Positions 32,701 through 44,964 of a DNA stretch of 64,000 bases are shown here, piece by piece. The stretch comes from Myotis daubentonii. Its lineage: Eukaryota > Chordata > Mammalia > Chiroptera > Vespertilionidae. Location: NCBI RefSeq assembly GCF_963259705.1, contig NC_081840.1, positions 145,673,549-145,737,548 of the forward strand. The letters run 5' to 3'. Under the pieces are notes generated by a model, which worked only from the letters and a program-made list of their open reading frames with translations, was not told the origin of the DNA and made no database searches. Both the position numbers and the translations under genes were made by a program. Numbering within the stretch: the stretch's first letter is position 1; every line of letters starts with the position of its first letter.

Positions 32701-35700
32701 AAGGGAAGCAAGAAGACCTCTTAAGAGGATAAAGCAATGGACAAGAAATGAGAGATTTGTGGAGTAGGGTAATAAGAGCAAAATAAACAGATATGAGAAA
32801 TATATAAGAAGCAGAATTAAACAACAAGATATGGAATTAAAGGAGGTACGAAGGATAATATTTTCTAATTGAAGCAATTGGGGGGAAAATTGAGTGGAGA
32901 AGAGAACAATTTTAATTTTTTTAAAATATATTTTATTGGTTTTTTTACAGAGAGGAAGGGAAAGGGATAGAGAGTTAGAAACATTGATGAGAGAGAAACA
33001 TCGATCAGCTGCCTCCTGCACACTCCCCACTGGGGATGTGCCCGCAACCAAGGTACATGCCCTTGACCGGAATCGAACCTGGGACCCTTGAGTCCGCAGG
33101 CCGATGCTCTTTCTGCTGAGCCAAACCGGTTAGGGCTAATTTTAAAGACATTAAACTTAAAGTAACTGAAAGCTATCCGATTAGTTGCCAAAATTGACTC
33201 CAGAAAGAGAGAACTATAAACATAGATTTGGTGTAAAATAAATCATAAAAAATGGGGACCAAAAACTTAGAGAACAGTGATTATTTTATTAAGATACAGT
33301 GAAATAAAAATAATTAGTTATTTTGTCCATTACCAATTCTTAGTAACTACATCTGTCAATGCACACACAAACACAGCCTTTGTACACATTACAAGTGTAA
33401 TGGTCTAAGCTCACTCAGGAACAGACATTTTCAATATTTCCCTACCAGACTCACCAAAGATAGGCTTTCTATCTCACCACTTCCCACAATGCATTATAGT
33501 ATTTTTAAATGTTTAGAAGTACATTGAAATACTAATAAGAAATATTCATATGTTATGGATCTCCAATCCTGTTTGTTTGTTGCTATATTAGAATAAGTAA
33601 AAGCTGAACAGAGAAAAGTGCATATTACCTGGTCTGGTCTTTAAGTTAGTCGCATAAATAAAACATATACACTTCATAAACAAACATTTAAATAGTCAGC
33701 TTTATGATTTATTTTTCAATATCATAATAGTTCACATTTTTATCTTGAAAAGCCATATCAACAAAAATACTGACAGAGACTGTTTAAAATAGAGAAAAAT
33801 TATTCTTACCATTTTTTTCATTTGTCTGGTACATCGGGCACAATACCACACCAGGCGAGGGTCATTCACTTCCTTGTCTGTCACTTGGGGCTTATGGCAA
33901 TCTTGGTGGTAGAGGTTATGGCACTCTTGACATTCTACTAATTGATTACCAGATGCCACTGTCATTTGCCTAAGGAAATATAAATAACATTAAAAACTGC
34001 ACTTATTTGACTGCATGCAACAATTTAAAGCCATTCTAAGGTGGTTTGGGGAAAGTTTGATATATAAAAGACAATTAAAAACACCAGGAAACAAAAAAGC
34101 AAAATAACAAACCCCAAGATGTAGCCTATACAAACACTTCCTTTCTTTTAAAGCTTATGCTCACCATTAATAAATATGTAAGATGCTTTAGCAACTACAT
34201 TTGGGTATATTCTCCCTGCCTTTCTCTTATAATATTTTTTATTTCTCCTAGAAGTAGTAGACTTTGGCTAGTCCTCCAACAATCTCATAACATTTTTTTT
34301 TGTACCTCTGTTAAATTCCTTTTTATTTGTTACTTACATGTTGTTCTATTATCTTCATTGATATATGACTTGCCTAAAAGTGGGAACTGGACCTAACATA
34401 TAGTGCCTAGCACATTACTGTGCAGACAAAGATGTTCAATAAATAAATGTCTTATCAACTGAATAAAATGTTAGCAATATAAAAATCAAGTAAGTATAAA
34501 TTCCAATAGCACAAAAAGCAATCATCACATATTAGGTCTCCTGATGGAAGGTTACAGTTACTAATTCTCTCCCTATTATTACTTTACAATTTATTTCTTT
34601 ATTTAAAAATAATAACCGTCATGGTAGATAAAGGGTGAAATAAATGTATATGAAAACAGTGAAGCCCTAACAAATGATCCCATTCAGAAGTACATATAAC
34701 AAGATCAGGTCTAAAATTTACAAAATTTATAGTTATTTACTTAGTCCCAGTACACCAGAATTTAACATTTTCATGAATAAAACTGCAAAAAAAATAGCAA
34801 TCTTCTCTGCTGTGCTAGGCAGTGAAAGCCATTAGTAATTAAAAATATAGCCGTGGCATCGAAGAGTTTAAAATCTAAGTTGTTCTGGTTTTTTAAAAAG
34901 TTTAATTAAATTTATTGGGATAGCATTGGTTAATGACATTATATACAGTTCAGTTGTACAACTCAGAAATCTTTCTTCTCAATATCTACCCGAAAAATTT
35001 GAAAACACTTATCTGTAAAGATATATGTACTGCTGCTATAGACAAACATAATTATCTATGTTTTTATACCTATGTATCCATGTTTTAAACAATACTCAGA
35101 ATAACCTTTGTGACCCATTGATTTCATTCCATTATCCTTTGGAAAAGATTTAAAGGTGTTTTAAGAAGTGTTATATATATATATATGTGTGTGTATGTGT
35201 GTGTGTGTATATATATATGTATATATATCAGTTCAGTTTATAAGTACTATCAACCATTCAGGGAAAAGAAAAGCAACACTGACTTCTTAAAAACAATGAT
35301 GGAAATAATTGAGTCTGCTGAACAGACTCTTTCTCACTAAAGAATAAAGCAATAATTGCTTTCTCTCTAGAACCCAAGAATGCAGAAAATATTACTAATA
35401 ATGTAAGAGATTAAAGATGCCACAGTCAGGAAAATAAAATATTAGACAATTTTCAAGATGTTAAATTGCTATATTGGCAGTTCATAGGGAATAATCTACT
35501 TACCTCTTACCCACATACAAATAAGAAAAACAAAATAAAAAACACTCAATAATTGGTCTGACATTTTATTTAGTTGTTTGCTCTTTAGAAAGAAACAAAA
35601 ACATCTGTGGCAAGGCACAACTTACCTACAAACAACACAAGCCAATCCCATCTCCATGGCAAAATCATCTGCACTGGTCTCCTCAAAACTGGAAAGGTCA

Positions 35701-38700
35701 GCCATAGCTAAATCCCTACTGGTTTGCACGGTAATGGGAGAGGACCGTGTCTCTGGTTTCTCCAATCTAGGTTTCTTTGGAATGTCAACTCCTTCAGTGG
35801 TGTCTGATTTCATCTATAAAAAGCACCCAATCAGAAAGTAACATGTTATAATAAACTTTAAATCACTGAGAGGCAGATAGGCAGCATGCAATGACCAAGT
35901 CCATTTGACAGATATTTTTACATAGTTAGGGACAAACATACTAGTACACACTAAAGATCTGTAGAAGATTTATAACAAAATCATAATCAGTATGTTAAAA
36001 GAAACCAGCAAGGTAGAAATAAATAAATTAGAACAGCTTACTATGTACCTGTATTTTTCTTTGTCCCCTCGACATGGGAGTTCGACCAGGAATTTGACCA
36101 GGGGGCGGGGCTGGGCGGCCAGCCGTGGGAAGGGAGGCCCTGACCAACTGGGGGTGGCAGGCAGCCAGGAGAAGGGAGGTCCTGGCCAGCAGCTGGCAGC
36201 TGCTAAGGACCCTACCCGTGCGCAAATTTCATGCACTGGGCCTTTAGTTTATAATAAAAACTCTCAGCAAAGTGGAAATAGAGGGAACATATCTCAACAT
36301 AATAAAGGGCATATATAACAAATCCACAGCTAACATCATACTCAATGGGAAAACTTAAAGCATTTTCCTTAAGATCAGAAACAAGACAGGAATGTCCACT
36401 TTCACCACTTTTATTCAACATAGTACTAGAAATCCTAGACACAGAAAACAGACAAGAAAAAGAAATAAAGGACATCCAAATTGTAAAGAAACAAGTAAAA
36501 GTGTCATTATTTGCAGATGACATGATAGTGTAGTATATAGAGAACCCTAAAGGTTCCACCAAAAAGCTACTAGAACTGGTAAATTCATGAAGTAGCAGGA
36601 CACAAATAAATATCCAGAAACCATTTGCATTTTTATACATCAACAATTAACTATCAGAAAGGGAAACTAAGAAAACAATCCTATTTACAACTGCATAAAA
36701 AATAATAAAATACCTAGGAATAAATCTAACCAAGGATGTAAAAGACCTGTACTCAGAAAACTATGACACTAAAGAAAGAAACTGAAGAAGATACAAATAA
36801 ATGGAAGCATATACCATGCCCATGGATAGGAAGAATTAACATTGTTAAAATGACTCTATTATCCAAAGCCATCTGTAGATTCAATGTATTTCCTATCAAA
36901 ATATCAATGAAGTATTTCACAGAACTAGAACCACAAAAGACCCCAAGTAGTCCAGCAATTTTGAGAAAGAACAACAAAGTTGGAGGTATCATGCTATCTG
37001 GTATCAAACTATACTACAAGGCCACAGTAATCAAAACAGCATGGTACTGGCATAAAAATAGACATATAGATAAAAGGAACAGAATAGAGAGCCCATCAAT
37101 AAACCCATACCCATATGGTCAATTCATATTTGACAAAGAAGGTAAATCAGTCTATTTAATAAATGGAAAACTGGACATATACGTGCAAAAAAAAATGATA
37201 ACAGACCACCTTCTTACACCATACACAAGAATAAACTCGAAATAGATTAAATACTTAAATGTAAGACTCAAAACCATAAAATCCTAGAAGAAAATATAGA
37301 CAATAAGATCTCATACATTTTTATTCATAATATTTTTTGTAATATATCTCCGTGGTTAAGGGAAACAAAAGAAAAAATAAACAAATGGGATTACATCAAA
37401 CTAAAACGTTTTTGCATAGCAAAGGAAACCATCCACAAAATGAAAAGATATCCAACTAAATGGGAAAACGTATTTACCAATGATGCATCTGGTAAGGGAT
37501 GAAATGGGCAAAGGACCTGAATGGACACTTCTCCGAAGAGGATATAGATGGCCAACAGACATATAAAAAGATGTTCAAAATTATAAATTATCATTATAAG
37601 GCAAATTAAAACCACAAGGAGATATCACCTCACACCTGTCAGAATGGCTATCATCAAAGAATCAACAAACAAGTGTTGGCAAAAATGTAGAGAAAAGGGA
37701 ACCCTTGTTCATTGTTGGTGGGAATGCAGAATAGCAGAGGAACTATGGAAAACAATATGGAAATTCCTTAAAAAATTAAAAATGTAACTGCTATATGACC
37801 CAGTGATTCCACTCTGGGTATAAATCCAAAGAAACTTAAAACACTAATTCAAAAGAATATATTCACCCTGTGTTCACTGCAGCGTTATTTACAATAGCCA
37901 AGCTATGGAAGAATCACAAGTGCTCATCAATAGACAAAATGGATAAAATAGCTGTGGTACAAAAGCCATAAAACACACACCATGAAATCTTACCATTTGT
38001 GACAACATGGATGGACCTAGAGGGTATTATGCTAAATGAAATAAGTCAGTTAGAGAAGGACAAATACCATATGATTTCACTTATATGTAGGATCTAAAGA
38101 ACAATATAAATGAACAATCAAAACAGACACAGACACACAGATCCAGAGAACAGACTCATGGTTGCCAAAGGGGAGGGGTGTTGGGGGCTGGGTGAAAACA
38201 GTGAAGGGATTGAGAAACACAGATTGGTAGTAACAAAATAGTCACAGGGATATAAAGTACAGCATAGGAAATATAGTCAATAATACTGTAATAACTATGG
38301 TGCCAGATGGGTACTGGAAATACTGGGGGAAACACTTTGTAAAGTAAATGATTGTCTAAGCACTGTGCTGTACACCTGAAAGTAATACAAATAATATTGA
38401 ATGTAAAACTATAATTGAAAAAAAGAACTATACTAATAAAAGGGTAATATGCTAATTAGAGCAGGTTGACCGACTTCCTTCAAGACAAAGCCAAAGTGGC
38501 AAGGGCGGAGGCAGAGGCAGTTAGGGGTGATCAGGCCAGCAGGGGAGCAGTTAGGGGGTGACCAGGCTGGCAAGGGGGCAGTTAGGGGGCGATCAGGCTC
38601 AGGCTGGCAAGCAGAGGCAGTTAGGAGCGATCAGGCAGGCCAGCAGGGGAGCAGTTAGGGGGAAGCCAGACCGGTAGGGAGCAGTTAGGGTGCAGCCAGG

Positions 38701-39443
38701 CTATCAGGGGAGCAGTTAGAGGGTGACCAGGCCAGCAGAGGGGCAGTTAGGGGGCTATAGGCCGGCAAGCAGAGGCAGTTAGGGGCGATTGGGCAGGCAA
38801 GTAGGTGAGTGGTTAGGAGCCAGCGGTTCCGGATTATGAGAGGGTTCAGGCTGGGCTAAGGGACTCCCCCACCATGCATGAATTTCGTGCACTGGGCCTC
38901 TAGTAGTAAAATAAAATATACTGAAAATAAATAAATAATGAACTATCTACCAGTCAAGGAGACTTAACACTGCTATATTTGCTTCAAAGTAAATTCTGTC
39001 TCCTAGCTTTAAGATATAAATATTATAGATACACTTGTCAGATTGGCAAAAATTAAATAATATGGCAAGACATGGAGAATTTGGCACTCTTACATTTTTT
39101 TGGTGAGAGAATATATGTAATATACTTTGGATAGAAATCAGCCTAGTAATGTTGAAGATGTACCTGTACTATTACATCCTTTGATACAGGTATACAACCT
39201 ATTGAAGCTATTATCATGTGTGCAGAAATAAGTATAGAGCAGCTTATTGAAGCTCCACTATAACAGAGAAAAAGGAGAAATAGCTAATTATTCATTTGTT
39301 AGGGAATGGATAAACTGGCTTATTCATGAAATGAATATTATATGGTAACTGAAATATTCAGCTCTACATGTATCAACATAGGTAAATTTCAAAAGCACAT
39401 TGTTGAGTGGAGGAAAATGTAAGTTAACCAAGAATGGAGGTGT

Positions 39444-39474
<31 letters not shown>

Positions 39475-42400
39475 TACAGTATAGCATTTATATAAATTTA
39501 AAAGCACAGCAAACAATACAATATAGTTTATAAATAGGCAAAATATTTATTAAAAGTATGAAAACATATGGGAATAATATACCCCACCTTATGGGGAAGG
39601 GTTATTAAATTTTAATAGTTATTACTAAGTGCTAAAATATTAAAAATTAACTATGTGCATAAATCATTCAAAATTGATAATCCAAGAATTATTTGTAGGC
39701 TTTATTAAGGTACATGCCATTTTGTAACAAGTTTCACATTTAGTCATTTATATCTTTACTTTTTAATTTTTATTTATTTCTTTACTCTTTACTTTTTCCT
39801 ATCTTTTCTTGTCAAGTGTTTCATTCAGAATATTTGAGTTGTGGAGTAAAGTTTATACTTTAAATTAGTACATTCCCTGGCTCAAATATTTGTTGGCAAT
39901 GACTTCAGTAAATAGTTCAAAATATTTCCAAATGTTACTCATTTTTCAAAAAGAAAATCAATGTCTATAATTATCAAAATATACTTACTGAAAGGTCATT
40001 ATGTACTTTTTAGGCACTATTACTAAAAGAAGTAAGCACACACTATTGTTTCTGCCTACAAAGGACTGATTACCCTGTTTAATTATTTCTACTAGATTAA
40101 AATAAAATCTTACTTTATCAGCAGTTCTCTTCTCAGCTTCCTTCTTTACCTTTTCAGTTGTGAGAACCTTGCCATTATTATTGCCAGAAGGAAGACTGGA
40201 TGATGTTTTGGGCTCTTGCTTACTGGAAATAGTTTTTGTGCTTGCAATTTTGGGTGGCTCCACATCCTAAAAGGTGAAATAAAAGGATAACCATGATTAA
40301 ATATTTAGATTTAACACATCATAAAGAAGTAGGTCATAAATCTAAACAACCTTCAGTTGAAAATTAAGACATCATGTTGTGACCAATGTAACGTCCTTTA
40401 CTTTAAATAGCTTTTATGAGAAATAATTGATATATAAACTGCACCTACTTAAACTGTAAAATTTGATAAGTCACATCTGCAAAACTATCACTACAAGCAA
40501 TCTTTCATCCTCCAAAGTTTCCTTGTGGCCCTTTATAGTTACTCCTAGAGGTATCAACCTAGAGAAACTATTCCCTCCCATCCTCAGACAACCACTGATC
40601 TGCTTTCTATCACAATGAATCAGTTTTTATTTCCTAGAAATTATATGCTGAATGGTAGTCCATTTAGTGGATATATCACAATTTGTTTATCTATTACCTA
40701 CTGATGGACATTTAGGTTGCATAACATTTGGGGCTATTACAAATAAGTTTTTGTGAATATTCATATACAAATCTTCTGTGGGCATATACTTTCATTTCCC
40801 TAGAATAAATGTCTTGGACTGGAATGGCTGAATCATGTGATAAGTGTATGTTTTTAACTTTTTAAGAAACTGCGAAACCATGTTCCATAATGGTATACCA
40901 CTTTACATTTCCACCAGGGGTAAACAACAGTCCCAGTTCCTTCACATCCTCACCAATACTTGGTATAGCTAATCTTTTTAATTTTAGACATTCTGATAGG
41001 TATACACTAGTATATTACTGTGAATTTATCTACATTTCCCTAATGACTAATAATATTGAACATTTTAAGTGCTTATCTGCCATACATGAATTTTCTTTGG
41101 TAAAGTGTTAAAAAATTTTGTCCCATATTTTGAAAATGGGGTTGTTTGTTTTATTATTGTGTCTAAAGAGTTCTTCATAGATTTGGGATACTAGTCCTTT
41201 ATCATTTACATGATATGCAAATATTTTCTCCAAGTCTGTGGCTTGTTTTTTCATTTTGTTTTAAGCTTCTAATCCTTGCTCTTACACTGAAGTTTTGCTA
41301 ATATATATGCACCTCGCCCCTTCCCACCAAAGGAAAGCATTTCCCTATTCTAAGTAAAACATCTGAATGTGGTCTATTTTTCTATGATATTACAGAAAAG
41401 TATAAAAATTTAAATGGGAATGCTACTTATCATCTTCAGAATAGTGGTGCCTCTGCAGAGGAAGAAATGAGAAATGGGCTTTAGACTCACTGGTAGCAGG
41501 GCTTGATTTACTCTTGAGCTGATTGTCTAGACTGGGGTTGGAAAACTAAAGCCTGTAGAATAAATCTGGCCTGCTGCCTGCTTTCATAAATAAAATTAGA
41601 TTAGAGCACAGCTATATCCACTCATTTCTGTATTATCTATGGCTGCCTTCATGCTATCATGCGGAATTAGATACTGTGACCGAGACCATCTGGCCCACAA
41701 AACCTAAAATATTTACTATTTGATTCTTTTTAAAAAGTTTGGTGACTACTCCTGTAGACCTAAAAGTGATGGAGAAAATGTCAATAATGTAGATTAAATA
41801 TGAAAGTGTATTGTGTGGCCCTGCTCAGTGGTTAGAGCGTCGGCCTGCGCACCTGAAGGTCGCAGGTTTGATTCCCAGTCAAGGGCACTTACCTGGGTTG
41901 CAAGTCTGATCCTTGTCCAAGCTAAGAGCACATATGGGAGGCACCCAATCGATGTGTCTCTGTCATATCGATATGTCTCCGTCTGTCTGTCTCTCTCCCC
42001 TCTCCCTTCCCACTCTCTCTAAAAATCAGTGGAAAAAACATCCTCATTCCTCAGGTGAGGACTTTTTTAATTGTATTGAATCTACAACATAAAAAACGGA
42101 GGAGACAGTCTTGCAGTATTTGAAAACTATCATCTAATTCAGCAAAGAAGTTGCTCAGGTCATCAATAGATGACTTAAGTTCATTATTTAAACTTCATTA
42201 TTTAAGATTTGACTTTCTGATGTAAATGAAAATATCAACCAATGTTTACGTTAGAACTACACTCGAAGAGCTGGCTGTTAGTGTTCATAAGCACACCACT
42301 GTCTCCAGGTGACTCTTATGCACGCTGAAGTTTGAAAAGCTCTGGTATAAATCATTCTCACACAATTTTAGAGATGGAAAGGTTCAGCTGAAGGCTAAAA

Positions 42401-43986
42401 TTAAATGAACCTGTGCTTTTAAAATACCCCTCCTTCCAGGGCCTTTTCTCTAAATAACCAAGAGAAGTAACTTCTAGCTAGAAACCTAAGGACAGCAGGC
42501 TTTTTAATCCCATATTTTCCTGTACTTCAGTAAACTTCCTTTTGTTTTAGAATATCACAATACTGCTTCTTTAGTAATAATAGGTTTTTCCTACTTGGAA
42601 AATACCAATACTTAGAGTAGAATAATCTTGGGCGTGTTTTGTAGAGTTGCATTAACTTGGTTGGTTTGCACTCAATGAACCTACCAGAATGAGAATGGTA
42701 GAAAAATGAGGTCACAATAAAATGTCCCGAGAATTGTAGAGCTAATGTAAAAAGAAGGCTGGGGGCAAAATACCACTGTTTACTTGGGTCCTGAGCCCGA
42801 CATCTAGCCCTGTCTTGAGTTTGAGAATCTGGATTAGACTGAGCTAGCTCTTTAGTTCTGTCCCCACCTTTTCAGTTTGGTATCTAGGTTCACAGACCTG
42901 GATGATTTGGAGTTCCAGGCTAGAGGTTTAGAAGGGTATGAGAGAATGCCTTAGAAGGTATTAGAGAATATAATAGCAATTATTCACTAAATGGGTATTG
43001 TGTACCTCATAGATACTACACTGGGTGACTTACACACTATATATTTCTTTTATATTCACAACTTTGCAAGACAGTTCTTATCATCCCCATTTTACTAATA
43101 AATAGTCTAATGAAATGAAGCTACTATCTACCTCAGTTTCCTTATTGTAAAATGAGGGAAATATATAATACCCATCTCAAGGACAGTTATCACAATTAAC
43201 AATAATTATACACATACACCACTCAGAAAAGTACCTGGGACACAGTAAATGTTAGGATATGTTTCCTATTATCGCACAACTAGTAAGAGGCAAGTTGGGA
43301 TTTAAAACAGGTGTGTGTGGTTCCAAACTGTCTATTCTTTACACATAAAGCTGCTTGGTCACTTTGTTATTATTATCAGGATTGGAGCTATGCAGTTCTC
43401 ATAGTTCACCCATATCTCCTTCCTCCTTAAATTTTCCTACACAAATATTCAATTCACTTCAATGCAAAACCCGTGTCCTTCTACTTCATTTTTTTTGCCC
43501 CTAAAATATTAAAAGATAATTACAAGCAAGTTACAGTTTTATTCAGTAGCTTTAAAAAAACCCTCTGATCATAAAGAATTTGAAATTAAAATTTATCATA
43601 AATAAGTTGGTTTCTATACACAAAAAATAGAACAGACTATCCCTACACCCAACTAATTTTTCTATAACAGTTCTCTAAAAGCTTGAAGAAAACAAAATTA
43701 AAGACTATAATTCCTTCATGCCACAGGAAAGATCATTTTGGTAGAGAGAACTATTTTAAGATGGTCTAAATGTTAAAACTACTGCCACAGGCCTTAAAAC
43801 TCCCTCTGAGCTTTTTATTCATATAGGTACCTTTTGAGATGGACGATAACTTGAGTCAATGCCCCGAGCCAAAGATTCATCAAGTAAGGCTTTTAGCTTT
43901 TCAGCAGAATCCTTACTCTTTGAATGTAAGAAGCCTAGTGCTTTCAAAAAAATGGGATCAAGTTCCAAGTTCACGGTGGCAGCCAT
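26188..43986 (-). CDS. INTS12: INTS12, complete coding region in six exons
   Basis: Integrator complex subunit 12. Integrator is the nuclear Pol II-bound complex that cleaves snRNA 3' ends and ends paused transcription. Coding exons, 5' to 3' on the minus strand: 43986-43831, 40266-40114, 35813-35626, 33969-33810, 30035-29889, 26772-26188. All borders are AG/GT and the phases close, giving 462 codons plus TAA, the same length as human INTS12. Order: N-terminal helical segment ([20 protein letters not shown], the region known to contact INTS1), Lys-rich linker, PHD finger (C4HC3, about residues 159-215), then a long Ser/Thr/Gly-rich tail ending in [11 protein letters not shown]. The start ATG is 9 bases into its exon, so the upstream exon(s) are 5' UTR. 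Divergent partner: GSTCD. It appears fully functional. Confidence 0.97.
26965..27150 (-). mobile_element. Diverged Ves-like SINE
   Basis: Antisense SINE text: gagagtggaaggaagggg, then gtcgatgtgagagacaca and a worn head (gaactggggaccctttagtc). More diverged than the copies at 32916 or 46425. Confidence 0.75.
27222..27410 (-). mobile_element. Diverged Ves-like SINE
   Basis: Antisense: agaggaaaggagagagaaac to ctgagccacctggccagggct, with a tRNA-like head at the right end. Nothing is recognised in 27411-28944 beyond AT-rich intron. Confidence 0.82.
28945..29324 (+). mobile_element. HeliBat-type Helitron in INTS12 intron
   Basis: Starts TCCTATATAACAAAAGCC. Ends with hairpin TGCACGAATTTCATGCA, then TTGGGCCTCTAG. 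The interior has acaagatggc units and ggggcgatc(a/g)ggctggcag units. Confidence 0.9.
29520..29687. repeat. Direct repeat, copy 1, beside INTS12 exon 5
   Basis: Begins tatcacagtactcatta and ends near ctttaaaaattattt. Matches 30108-30264 over about 160 bases with scattered changes. It lies on the 3' (minus-strand) side of the exon at 29889-30035. Confidence 0.85.
29889..30035 (-). CDS. INTS12: INTS12 coding exon 5
   Basis: 49 codons, phase 0 at both ends: [20 protein letters not shown] to LAFKRTEVK. Acceptor tttctacag, donor AAG|gtatag. It is flanked by two copies of a direct repeat of about 160 bp (see findings). Skipping or losing it would keep the frame. Confidence 0.93.
30108..30264. repeat. 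Direct repeat, copy 2, beside INTS12 exon 5
   Basis: Second copy of the block at 29520, about 588 bases away in the same orientation. Shared runs include gatcatactaaaagtatag and aatgcttttatacatttta. Confidence 0.85.
30265..32915. other. INTS12 intron, no gene seen
   Basis: AT-rich intron with a T run at 30697-30712. No SINE, Helitron or coding sequence recognised. Short ORFs here have no family features. Confidence 0.45.
32916..33137 (-). mobile_element. Ves SINE, young
   Basis: Antisense full copy: the tail aaaatatattttattgg, then agagaggaaggga, and the tRNA-like head (gccgatgctctttctgctga, then gccaaaccggttagggct). Target duplication aattttaa at 32908-32915 and 33138-33145. Confidence 0.92.
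33810..33969 (-). CDS. INTS12: INTS12 coding exon 4 (PHD finger core)
   Basis: 160 bases. Reads [20 protein letters not shown], then [20 protein letters not shown] and [13 protein letters not shown]. It has the remaining PHD ligands (CxxC, HxxC, CxxC) and the aromatic before the last pair. Donor ATG|gtaaga. Confidence 0.95.
33970..34889. other. INTS12 intron, no gene seen
   Basis: 34375-34450 resembles the 3' end of an ancient L2 (tagtgcctagcacatta ... caataaataaatg). Otherwise featureless AT-rich DNA. Confidence 0.4.
34890..35000 (-). mobile_element. LINE-1 3'-end fragment
   Basis: Plus-strand text taattaaatttattgggata, then ggttaatgacattatataca, is the antisense end of a bat L1 3' UTR. 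Short. Low-complexity TA/TG follows at 35174-35227. Confidence 0.55.
35626..35813 (-). CDS. INTS12: INTS12 coding exon 3 (start of PHD finger)
   Basis: 188 bases from [20 protein letters not shown] to GLACVVC plus two bases of an Arg codon. It holds the first two zinc-binding Cys (CVVC) of the PHD finger. Donor AG|gtaagt, phase 2. Confidence 0.95.
36058..36247 (+). mobile_element. HeliBat-type Helitron, 5' truncated
   Basis: The right end is GTGCGCAAATTTCATGCAC, then TGGGCCTTTAG. The interior gggagttcgaccaggaattt...ggcggggctggg matches 16887-17113. The TC 5' end is missing. Confidence 0.82.
36255..38422 (+). mobile_element. LINE-1, 5'-truncated: ORF2 remnant and 3' UTR
   Basis: Contains the reverse-transcriptase motif SLFADDMIV (about 36505-36531), broken by stops and frame shifts. 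Later ORF2 text follows (aaattgggagg-type region, gcatggtactggcataaaaa at 37040) and an L1 3' UTR ending in an A-rich tail near 38420. The RT frame is interrupted, so the copy is dead. It lies antisense to INTS12. Confidence 0.88.
38427..38903 (+). mobile_element. HeliBat-type Helitron next to the L1 tail
   Basis: Starts CTATACTAATAAAAGGG. Ends with hairpin TGCATGAATTTCGTGCA, then CTGGGCCTCTAG. The interior is about ten units of the form ggggagcagttaggggg. It inserted at or in the L1 A-tail. Confidence 0.88.
38904..40113. other. INTS12 intron, no gene seen
   Basis: (CA)n microsatellite at 39449-39471. Otherwise AT-rich with no recognised element. Confidence 0.45.
40114..40266 (-). CDS. INTS12: INTS12 coding exon 2
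   Basis: 51 codons, phase 0, from [13 protein letters not shown] to [11 protein letters not shown]. Acceptor ccttttag, donor AAA|gtaaga. Lys/Ser-rich linker, probably disordered. Confidence 0.95.
40405..41270 (-). mobile_element. Old LINE-1 3' UTR fragment
   Basis: Antisense L1 3' UTR text: gataagtcacatctgcaaaa, cataatggtataccacttta, tttgggatactagtccttta. Long but diverged. Confidence 0.6.
41532..41754 (+). mobile_element. MER5A-like hAT-Charlie element
   Basis: The ends CTGGGGTTGGAAAACTA and AGTTTGGTGACTACTCCTG are worn inverted repeats. The middle has tctatggctgccttcatgct and ggcccacaaaacctaaaata, typical of this old mammalian MITE. Confidence 0.85.
41813..42035 (+). mobile_element. Ves-type SINE, variant subfamily
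   Basis: tRNA-like head (cagtggttagagcgtcggcc, then aggtttgattcccagtcaa). The body differs from the common copies (ccttgtccaagctaagagca) and the tail is CT-rich. It reads antisense to INTS12. Confidence 0.85.
42036..43830. other. INTS12 intron, old repeats only
   Basis: 43110-43260 is sense MIR-like (cctcagtttccttattgtaaa ... cacagtaaatgtta), preceded by another diverged ancient repeat. No coding frame is supported. Confidence 0.5.
43831..43986 (-). CDS. INTS12: INTS12 first coding exon
   Basis: The exon runs to 43995 (acceptor ctttttttctttcag) and the ATG is at 43986. 52 codons end RPSQK, then donor gtacct. It encodes the N-terminal INTS1-binding helices. An in-frame upstream ATG (MSLNY...) lies in intron sequence and is not used. 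Confidence 0.95.
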
Positions 43987-44069
43987 TGCAAATACCTGAA
44001 AGAAAAAAAGAGGGAGGTAATTTAGAGACAATGAGTAAAGTTTATCTACAGTTTATTTTGTTTTTTATT

Positions 44070-44268
44070 TTTAATATATATTTTATTGATTTTTTACAGA
44101 GAGGAAGGGAGAGAGATAGAGAGTTAGAAACATCGATCAGCCGCCTCCTGCACATCTCCTACTGGGGATGAGCCCGCAACCCAGGTACATGCCCTTGACC
44201 GGAATCGAACCCAGGACCTTTCAGTTCGCAGGCCGACGCTCTATCCACTGAGCCAAACAAGTAATGCT
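44070..44268 (-). mobile_element. Ves SINE
   Basis: Antisense: tatattttattgattttttac, then agagaggaagggagagagat and the head (aggccgacgctctatccact, then gagccaaac). It is just upstream of the first coding exon of INTS12. Confidence 0.9.
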
Positions 44269-44932
44269 GTGCTTATGATACAAAACTGAAAATATCCAAA
44301 AGGTTATTACAGAAAGAAATATCCTTCTGAATGGCATATCTAGTTCTTTTTCCCTGAAGCAAGAGTTAACAGTTTTCTGTATATGCATATCTAAGTTTTA
44401 AATCCAGATGAGCTCCTCCATGCTACAAAGACCCCTCCTAACTTTATTTTAAAATATATACTTACAGATATGCAAATGTATTTTTTCTGGGGAGAAAGAA
44501 CCTATCTTTCATTTTTCAAAAGGCCAATGACCACCCTCCTCAATCCAAATTAAGAACCAGTGAAGAAAAGGGTATCTAAATTTGTGAAAATAGATACTAA
44601 GAAAAATGTTAAGGTATGATTTTCATTCATTTTTATGACCTATTTAGCCATAAGAGCCATTTTATTAAAACACAGTGATTAGCTTTCCAAAAAAGTTAAA
44701 CCACTATGCTTTAAATCCTTCTCTGGGACTCAATAACTAGCCTTCCTTTAGCATAAGAATGTTACCTTTCTAAAAACCCAGGAACATTTTCCTGACTTGT
44801 GCTTGCCATTTTCAAATTGATTTCATAAATTAGAGATGACTTTTTTTCTATTATTTGGTATTGTTAGTTAATAAGACACACACATTTTTTGAGATTCTAG
44901 ATACTAATAAAACATAGGATGGATATATCTAT

Positions 44933-44964
<32 letters not shown>

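Noticed and set aside
43984..44031. Upstream in-frame ATG for INTS12 ([20 protein letters not shown])
   Set aside because: The extension is the polypyrimidine tract and acceptor of the intron. The known N-terminus starts at MAATVN.
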